DNA of 64,000 nt. Origin: JBAZKK01 sp041650795. GTDB lineage: Bacteria; Omnitrophota; Gorgyraeia; Gygaellales; Profunditerraquicolaceae. The notes under the pieces are model-generated. The model saw nothing but the letters and a program-made list of their open reading frames with translations, did no database searches and was not told where the DNA came from. The position numbers and the translations under genes were made by a program. Shown here piece by piece: positions 58,243 to 64,000 of this stretch; position 1 is the first letter of the stretch, and each line of letters starts with the position of its first letter. The stretch covers positions 15,216-79,215 of the forward strand of contig JBAZKK010000001.1 of NCBI GenBank assembly GCA_041650795.1, given 5' to 3'.

Positions 58243-59573
58243 AGGCTACGGGGGGTAAATTGCTTGCCGGTTCGCCTGAGTCTGTGCTGGGGGGCGTATC
58301 CCTGGACAGCCGCACTATTAAGAAGGGCGGGATCTTTATTGCCATCAATGGCAGGAATTTTGACGGCCACGATTTTATAGATAAGGCAATACAGAAGGGT
58401 GCGGCGTGTGTTGTCAGCGAAAGAGGAATGCGGCTGGACAGGATTAAAGGTGCGGCTTTTATTAAAGTCAATAACAGCCAGAAGGCGTTAGGCGGCATCG
58501 CTTCCTACCATCGCATGAGGTTTGACCTGCCTTTTATCGCGGTTACCGGTTCCAACGGCAAGACTACTCTTAAGGATATGGTCGCCTGGGTTTTATCGGC
58601 GCGCTACCAGGTCATAAAGAATGAAGGCACAAAGAACAACCAGATCGGCCTGCCGCTCGCCCTGCTGGGTCTTAACGACAAACATCAGGCAGCGGTCCTG
58701 GAGATAGGCACCAATCATCCAGGCGAGGTCGGCTATCTCGCCGGCATCTACAAGCCCAATATCGGGATTATTACGAATATCGGGCCTTCGCACCTTGAGC
58801 ATTTTGGCAATCTTGAATCCGTATTTAAGGAAAAGTTTAGCCTTATCCGGAATCTCTCCCGTCCGCACCTGGCTATCCTTAACCGCGACGATAAGTTCCT
58901 GGGGCCTGCTGTGAAGAAAAGCGGCGGGAGGGTGTTTAGAGTAAGTTTCGGTTTTGACAACCGCAGTGATTTTATGGCTTCGGATGTCAAAGAGTTAGGT
59001 AACGGCTTGGGGTTTAGGGTAAACGGGCATCAGGGCATAGTTTTAAATACCTTCTGCAGGCATAATATCTATAATGCCCTTTGCGCAGTCGCGGTGGCGC
59101 GTATCCTGGGTATGGATTATAGGGGGATCGCCTTGAGGCTGAGGTCTTTCGATTTCCCGCGTGGCAGGTTCAAGCCTTTAAGGCGCAATAAGGTTAATTT
59201 TATCGATGATACTTATAATTCCAACCCGTTGTCTCTGAAATCAGCTTTGGATACCTTCGGTAATTTAGCCTGCCACGGAAGGAAAATATTTATTATGGGC
59301 GATATGCTTGAGTTGGGCGGGAAGGAAAAGGCCTTTCACTGCCAGGCAGGCAGGGATGCTGCCCGCGTATCAGACGTTATGATTTTTACTGGCAGGCTCT
59401 GTAGGTTTGCGGCGGAAGAGGCCTTAAGGAGCAGCGCCCTGAAGAAGATATTTATCTGCCGGGACAGTTCTGAGGCGCGCAAGGTTCTTTTTAAAAAAGT
59501 TATCCCTGAGAGCCGTGATATCATACTGGTCAAGGGGTCGCGCCTGATGAGAATGGAATATATATTTAGCTAA
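58218..59573 (+). CDS. murF: UDP-MurNAc-tripeptide-D-Ala-D-Ala ligase
   Basis: 451 residues. The ATP loop TGSNGKTTLKDM, LEIGTNHPGEV and the DDTYNSNPLS motif of MurF are present. It adds D-Ala-D-Ala to complete the pentapeptide precursor. It overlaps murE by 25 nt. Confidence 0.96.
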   Translation: MFKTGEILKATGGKLLAGSPESVLGGVSLDSRTIKKGGIFIAINGRNFDGHDFIDKAIQKGAACVVSERGMRLDRIKGAAFIKVNNSQKALGGIASYHRMRFDLPFIAVTGSNGKTTLKDMVAWVLSARYQVIKNEGTKNNQIGLPLALLGLNDKHQAAVLEIGTNHPGEVGYLAGIYKPNIGIITNIGPSHLEHFGNLESVFKEKFSLIRNLSRPHLAILNRDDKFLGPAVKKSGGRVFRVSFGFDNRSDFMASDVKELGNGLGFRVNGHQGIVLNTFCRHNIYNALCAVAVARILGMDYRGIALRLRSFDFPRGRFKPLRRNKVNFIDDTYNSNPLSLKSALDTFGNLACHGRKIFIMGDMLELGGKEKAFHCQAGRDAARVSDVMIFTGRLCRFAAEEALRSSALKKIFICRDSSEARKVLFKKVIPESRDIILVKGSRLMRMEYIFS

Positions 59574-59613
59574 GAAGCGTTTTGCCATTGCTTGCCGGTA
59601 GGCGGGGATTGTC

Positions 59614-59643
59614 TTGGAAAGCGCCCCCGGCTTGTGTTATAAT
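59614..59643 (+). promoter_or_regulatory. Internal promoter before mraY, nearly leaderless
   Basis: TTGGAA (59614-59619), an 18-nt spacer and perfect TATAAT (59638-59643) preceded by TGTGT. Only 8 nt separate the -10 from the mraY ATG at 59652, so a start at +7 would leave zero or one or two bases of leader. The 78 nt between murF and mraY hold no gene. Confidence 0.6.
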
Positions 59644-59651
59644 ACCTATCT

Positions 59652-60740
59652 ATGCTGTACTATCTTTTATACTCCCTTCACGGGATGGTCTCCTCATTGA
59701 ATATCTTCCGCTACATTACCTTCCGTGCGGCGCTGGCTGCTATTACCAGCTTCTCGGTCTGTTTGTTATTGGGGCCGGTGGTTATCGCCGCCCTTAAAAA
59801 ATTAAAGGTCGGCGAGAATATCAGGAAGGAAGACAGCAGGCAACTTTATGAGTTGCATGGCAAGAAGCAGGATACCCCTACGATGGGAGGGGTATTGATA
59901 CTGTTGGCGATACTCTCCTCGACTATCCTCTGGGCCGATATCTTGAATCCCCAGATACTCCTTGCGCTTTTTACGACGGTCTGGCTTGGCATAACCGGTT
60001 TTATCGACGATTATCTCAAGCACATAGGGAAATGCTCCAAGGGGCTTACCGCCAGCACCAAATTCAGCAGCCAGATTGTGCTGGGCCTTATCCTGGGGAT
60101 CTTCCTTCTCTTTGACCCTCAGAACAGCACTAATCTGGACCTGCCGTTCTTAAAGGATGTCTCGCTGAACCTCGGTATATTCTATATTATTTTCGTGATT
60201 ATCGTAATCACCGGCTCTTCCAACGCCGTTAACCTCACCGACGGCCTGGACGGTTTGGCCATCGGATGCGTGATTATGGTGGCGCTTACCTACGCGGTCC
60301 TGAGTTACGTCTCCGGCAATATAAGGTTCAGCGACTATCTTTTTATACCTTATATCCGCGGTGCCGGAGAGCTGGCGGTGTTCTGCGCCAGCATCCTCGG
60401 GGCAGGTTTGGGGTTTTTGTGGTTCAACTGTTATCCGGCTTCCATCTTTATGGGGGATACCGGTTCCTTATCGCTGGGGGGCGCATTAGGGATAGTGGCG
60501 CTTTTGATTAAGAAGGAATTGCTTCTGGTAATCGTGGGGGGGATATTTGTCCTGGAGGCCGTCTCGGTAATATTGCAGGTAGCGTCTTTCCGTTTTACCG
60601 GCAAGCGCATCTTCCGGATTGCGCCCCTGCATCACCATTTCCAGTTCCTGGGTTGGCCGGAGAGTAAGGTGATTACGCGTTTCTGGATCCTGGCCAGCCT
60701 TTTGGCGCTCCTTACCTTGGTTACCCTCAAGATAAGATAA
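59652..60740 (+). CDS. mraY: Phospho-MurNAc-pentapeptide transferase
   Basis: 362 residues, about ten membrane helices. The TPTMGG motif, a DDYLK catalytic block, SSNAVNLTDGLDGLA, and a PLHHHFQ ending are diagnostic of MraY. It attaches the muropeptide to undecaprenyl phosphate to make lipid I on the inner membrane. The MLYYLLY start matches homologues, so ATG 59652 is right. Confidence 0.96.
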   Translation: MLYYLLYSLHGMVSSLNIFRYITFRAALAAITSFSVCLLLGPVVIAALKKLKVGENIRKEDSRQLYELHGKKQDTPTMGGVLILLAILSSTILWADILNPQILLALFTTVWLGITGFIDDYLKHIGKCSKGLTASTKFSSQIVLGLILGIFLLFDPQNSTNLDLPFLKDVSLNLGIFYIIFVIIVITGSSNAVNLTDGLDGLAIGCVIMVALTYAVLSYVSGNIRFSDYLFIPYIRGAGELAVFCASILGAGLGFLWFNCYPASIFMGDTGSLSLGGALGIVALLIKKELLLVIVGGIFVLEAVSVILQVASFRFTGKRIFRIAPLHHHFQFLGWPESKVITRFWILASLLALLTLVTLKIR

Positions 60741-60755
60741 CCGGTTTTTCTGCTA

Positions 60756-62021
60756 ATGCGCAACAAGGATTATTTTAAAGGCAAAAAGGTTACTGTCGTC
60801 GGCCTGGCGCGTTCGGGGATAAGCTGTGCCAGGCTGCTTGCTAAATCGGGAGCGGTTGTCAGCGTTACCGACAGCCAGGATACGGCGGCAACCCGGGCCG
60901 CCAGGAGCCGGCTTCTTACGTATGGCATCAAGGTAGAGCTGGGGCAGCACACCAAGGGGCTTATCAGGGGCCGCGACTTGATAGTGGCTTCTCCCGGGGT
61001 TTCGGATAAATCTCTGCCCCTTAGGTGGGCGGCAGGATTAGGCATACCGGTAATAGGCGAAATAGAGGCAGCCTGGATTCTTTCTCCGGCTGAGGTTATT
61101 GCCGTTACCGGTTCAAACGGCAAGACCACGGTTACCACCCTCATCGGGATGGTTTTGAAAGAGGCGGGGAAAAGAGCGGTAATCTGCGGAAATATCGGAA
61201 ACCCATTCAGCCGGGAGGTAGATAAGCTAAGAAACGGAGATTTTGTGTCGCTTGAGGTGAGCTCTTTTCAATTGGAGACAATCCGCGATTTCAAACCCCG
61301 TATCGCAGTTATCCTGAATTTCAGCCGCAACCACCTGGATAGATACCATAGCATGCGCCAGTACCTGGCGGCAAAGACGCGTATCTTCATAAACCAGGAT
61401 AGCGACGACTTCCTGGTAATCAACCGGCAGGACCCGGTTTTAAAAAAGGCGGCAGGCAAGGCGAGGTCCCGCCTTGTTTCTTTTTCTCCCTCCGCTAAAT
61501 TCAATGCCAACCAGGCAGCGGTTATGGTAGTGTCTTCGATATTGGGAATCAAAAGGAGCAATGTCCTTCGGGTATTCCGGAGATTCAAAGGGATTGAGCA
61601 CCGCCTGGAGGAGGCAGGGAAGATCAGCGGGGTAAGGTTTATAAACGATTCAAAGTCTACCACCGTGGATGCCACTGTCTGGGCCTTAAGCAATGTCGAT
61701 TATCCGTGCATACTCATTGCCGGAGGAAGAGAGAAGGGTAATGATTATGCGCCGGTACGGGAGTTGGTTCGCAGGAAGGTCAGGGAAGCGGTCTTAATTG
61801 GAGAGGCAAGAGGCAGGATTAGCAGGGCCCTCGGAGGGATTATCCCTTTGCACGAGGCCGCAAGTTTAGGGGAAGCGGTGCGTATCGCATTCTCCCGTGC
61901 CGCAAGCGGCGAAAGCGTGCTCTTGTCTCCGATGTGCAAGAGCTTTGATATGTTCGCCAATTATGAGGAGCGTGGCAGGGTTTTTAAGGCTGCGGTGCGT
62001 CTCCTCGCCAGAGGTGCCTGA
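60756..62021 (+). CDS. murD: UDP-MurNAc-L-alanine-D-glutamate ligase
   Basis: 421 residues. VVGLARSGIS near the start, the ATP loop TGSNGKTT, NFSRNHLDRY (canonical N-x-x-x-x-H-L-D-x-H with Tyr as the last residue) and NDSKSTTVDAT identify MurD. It adds D-glutamate in the cytosol. It follows mraY, a standard order. Confidence 0.95.
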   Translation: MRNKDYFKGKKVTVVGLARSGISCARLLAKSGAVVSVTDSQDTAATRAARSRLLTYGIKVELGQHTKGLIRGRDLIVASPGVSDKSLPLRWAAGLGIPVIGEIEAAWILSPAEVIAVTGSNGKTTVTTLIGMVLKEAGKRAVICGNIGNPFSREVDKLRNGDFVSLEVSSFQLETIRDFKPRIAVILNFSRNHLDRYHSMRQYLAAKTRIFINQDSDDFLVINRQDPVLKKAAGKARSRLVSFSPSAKFNANQAAVMVVSSILGIKRSNVLRVFRRFKGIEHRLEEAGKISGVRFINDSKSTTVDATVWALSNVDYPCILIAGGREKGNDYAPVRELVRRKVREAVLIGEARGRISRALGGIIPLHEAASLGEAVRIAFSRAASGESVLLSPMCKSFDMFANYEERGRVFKAAVRLLARGA

Positions 62022-62024
62022 GCT

Positions 62025-63119
62025 ATGGTCCGCAATATCCGTATACGCCTGTTTAACGTTACCATAATCCTCATCTCTATAGGCCTGATTATGATTTATA
62101 GCGCTTCAAGCATCTATGCCTGGGAGAGATACAGCGACAGTTTTTTCTTTCTGAAAAGGCACCTGAGTTTCGTAATGATTGGAGTGGCATTGGCGTTTTT
62201 GGTAATGAGCGTGGATTACCGCAGACTGCGCCCGTATGCCAGGTCTCTGCTTTTGATATCGCTTTTACTGTTAGTGTTGGTGCTTATACCAGGGCTCGGT
62301 AGGGAGATTTCCGGGGCGCGGCGTTGGTTCAGGTTCAGGTTACTTAGTTTCCAGCCTTCGGAGTTGGCCAGCATCGCCTTGATTATATATGTTGCCGATT
62401 TTATCGCCAGGCGGGGAAGCATGATCAAGAGTTTCTGGCGCGGCTTCCTTCCTCCGGTGATCGTCATAGGCGCCGTGCTCTGCCTGATCCTCCTGCAGCC
62501 GGACCTAGGTACGGTGATTGCGCTGGGCAGCGTGGTGTTTTTGATGCTTTTTATTTCGGGGGTCAAGGTTTCTTATCTCCTGTCGTTGGTGCTTCTGAGC
62601 CTGCCGGCGTTATACTTGCTGGTCTTCAGCGTCCCCTACCGGCGCATGCGCATTCTCGCGTTTTTAAATCCCTGGGCTGACCCCAAGGGTAGCGGATTCC
62701 AGATCATCCAATCCCAGATTGCCCTCGGCTCGGGCGGGCTCTTCGGGACAGGTCTGGGGCATTCCAGGCAGAAGTTGTTTTATCTGCCTGCGGCGCATAC
62801 GGATTTCATTTTTTCCATTATCGGAGAGGAACTTGGCTTGCTGGGGACGATGGCGGTGATAATCCTTTTTATTATTTTTATCCAGCAGTGCCTCAAGATT
62901 CTGAAGAACACCCGGGACAGGTTCGGTTATTTCCTGGCGCTGGGGCTCACGCTTATGATTTGCCTCAAGGCCATTATTAATATCGGCGTCTCCTGCGGCC
63001 TTCTGCCGACCAAAGGGCTACCATTGCCTTTTATCAGTTACGGCGGTTCCTCTTTTATCTTTGACATTATCAGCGTCGGTATTCTCATGAATATCGCCCG
63101 CACCGGGGAATATCCATGA
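62025..63119 (+). CDS. ftsW: Septal peptidoglycan glycosyltransferase FtsW
   Basis: 364 residues, about ten membrane helices of the SEDS family. It has RRWFRFRLLSFQPSELA, LLQPDLGT, GGLFGTGLG, HTDFIFSIIGEELG and LPFISYGGSS. It polymerises glycan chains with FtsI at the septum. It overlaps murG by 4 nt. Confidence 0.95.
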   Translation: MVRNIRIRLFNVTIILISIGLIMIYSASSIYAWERYSDSFFFLKRHLSFVMIGVALAFLVMSVDYRRLRPYARSLLLISLLLLVLVLIPGLGREISGARRWFRFRLLSFQPSELASIALIIYVADFIARRGSMIKSFWRGFLPPVIVIGAVLCLILLQPDLGTVIALGSVVFLMLFISGVKVSYLLSLVLLSLPALYLLVFSVPYRRMRILAFLNPWADPKGSGFQIIQSQIALGSGGLFGTGLGHSRQKLFYLPAAHTDFIFSIIGEELGLLGTMAVIILFIIFIQQCLKILKNTRDRFGYFLALGLTLMICLKAIINIGVSCGLLPTKGLPLPFISYGGSSFIFDIISVGILMNIARTGEYP

Positions 63120-64000
63120 TGAGCGCTTCCTGCTTGAAATCGGCGAGGGTGATGGCGGTGGCGGGCTCAAGCGGCGGGCACATATTCCCGGCGGTAAGCC
63201 TATTGGATAGCCTCAGGGAAAGTGAGCCTTCCGCCGAAGTGCTCTTGCTTTTGCCGCGGCGCAGCATTAAAGACCGCATCGGGGTTCTTGAATATCCGGT
63301 CGTTGCCATATCCATTATCCCAGTTAAATTAGGCCTTGATTTGCGCAATCTCATCGCTATATTAAGATTTTTAAAAGGATCTTTTGAGGAATTGACGGCG
63401 CTATTGAAATTCCGTCCGAACCTGGTGGTCGGTTTCGGCAGCATCTCCTCAATACCCCTGGTGTTATTTGCCCGCATGGCGGGTATTAAGACTCTGATAC
63501 ACGAGCAGAACGTGATACCAGGAAGGGCAAACAGGTTTTTGGCTTTTTTCGCCGATAAGATTGCGCTTTCTTTTGCGGATACCGGAGTTTACCTTAAATG
63601 CCCGAAGGAAAAATTAATCGTTACCGGTAACCCCCTGCGCCGTCAGATGGCGCCTCTGGATAAAACGGAGGCGAGGGGGTATTTCGGATTGAGCCGCGAT
63701 AAATTCACAATTCTCGTAAGCGGAGGGAGCCAATCCAGCAGCAACATCAATGAGGGGTTCCTTAAGGTATCCAAGCGTCTTAGGGGGAGGTTTTCTTTTC
63801 AGCTGATACATCTGGCCGGCCGCAATGACTGCGAGCATTTAAGAGAAGAATACGAGAGAAGCGGCATAGAGGCGCGGGTTTTTTCTTTTTTGGACGCCAT
63901 GCAATACGCCTACAGCGCCTCGGACGCGGCGGTTTCCCGCGCCGGGGCAACCACGATAGCGGAGCTTATCTTTTTCAGGCTGCCCGCGATACTGGTGCCT
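63116..64000 (+). CDS. murG: UDP-GlcNAc:lipid I GlcNAc transferase, N-terminal part
   Basis: 295 residues are visible, from ATG 63116 (ATG 63119 is an alternative) to the window end, with no stop. AGSSGGHIFPA is the first MurG glycine loop, IHEQNVIPGRANR and SGGSQSSSNIN the later ones, and SRAGATTIAEL the nucleotide-sugar site. It converts lipid I to lipid II. It overlaps ftsW by 4 nt and is truncated by the window boundary, not by mutation. Confidence 0.95.
   Translation, partial: MMSASCLKSARVMAVAGSSGGHIFPAVSLLDSLRESEPSAEVLLLLPRRSIKDRIGVLEYPVVAISIIPVKLGLDLRNLIAILRFLKGSFEELTALLKFRPNLVVGFGSISSIPLVLFARMAGIKTLIHEQNVIPGRANRFLAFFADKIALSFADTGVYLKCPKEKLIVTGNPLRRQMAPLDKTEARGYFGLSRDKFTILVSGGSQSSSNINEGFLKVSKRLRGRFSFQLIHLAGRNDCEHLREEYERSGIEARVFSFLDAMQYAYSASDAAVSRAGATTIAELIFFRLPAILVP

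Overview
The window is a gene-dense stretch of a bacterial chromosome from an uncultured-type diderm. Supporting this are a murein cluster with a meso-diaminopimelate-type MurE, a lipobox lipoprotein, FtsK, RodZ and pnp-rpsO. The gene neighbourhoods remind me of Candidatus Omnitrophota and related PVC-side lineages, but that placement is inference from memory and not something the sequence proves. Almost all genes lie on the + strand in tightly packed operons with 1-25 nt overlaps. Only rpmB, thpR and pncC are on the - strand.

Layout. 1-3627: end of rho, rpmE, prfA, prmC, murA. 3632-8575: a trp operon trpG-D-C-F-B-A with no trpE in view. 8578-15014: M16 peptidase, CBS/DUF21 membrane protein, a 49-residue zinc-ribbon gene, rsfS with an apparent non-canonical start, argS, recJ. 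15027-19247: rpmB (-), a small radical SAM protein, and a UvrD-type helicase fused to an Fe-S nuclease. 19252-30101: an A/T-richer accessory island (details below). 30204-37887: rpsO, pnp, ftsK, rodZ, rimO, pgsA, pgpA. 37848-38890: thpR and pncC on the - strand. 38957-44057: an FMN-riboswitch-controlled riboflavin operon, ribBA-ribH-nusB-PHP-ribD-ribE. 44122-53195: tRNA-Pro(CGG), acyP, a metallophosphoesterase, ligA, a lipoprotein, an MBL hydrolase, a Xer recombinase, a CCA-adding-type enzyme, DUF503, rbfA, nrnA and ribF. 53325-64000: the division and cell-wall cluster mraZ-rsmH-ftsL-ftsI-murE-murF-mraY-murD-ftsW-murG, with murG cut by the window end.

The most interesting part is 19252-30101, which reads as an undescribed RiPP-like (ribosomally made, post-translationally modified peptide) system. 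It encodes a 62-residue peptide with a leader-like N-terminus and six cysteines; two U32 proteins whose cysteine spacing matches the [4Fe-4S] hydroxylase pair UbiU/UbiV; three paralogous radical SAM-SPASM enzymes, one of them fused to an HPr-kinase-like P-loop domain; a PqqD-type peptide carrier; an S26 (signal peptidase-like) protein with Cys in place of the catalytic Ser; a nucleotidyltransferase-fold protein; and a two-gene ABC-2 exporter. The inferred logic is peptide binding (PqqD), anaerobic radical and hydroxylation chemistry, possible phosphorylation or nucleotidylation, cleavage, then export.

Other notable features are an FMN riboswitch whose variable arm has grown into three tandem hairpins and whose P1 strand can pair exactly with the terminator arm; a dispersed 36-bp palindromic element present twice in opposite orientation; a 47-bp tandem hairpin repeat between ribBA and ribH; divergent promoters with overlapping elements in two places; and two genes (pncC, mraY) whose -10 boxes sit so close to the ATG that their transcripts should be leaderless or nearly so.
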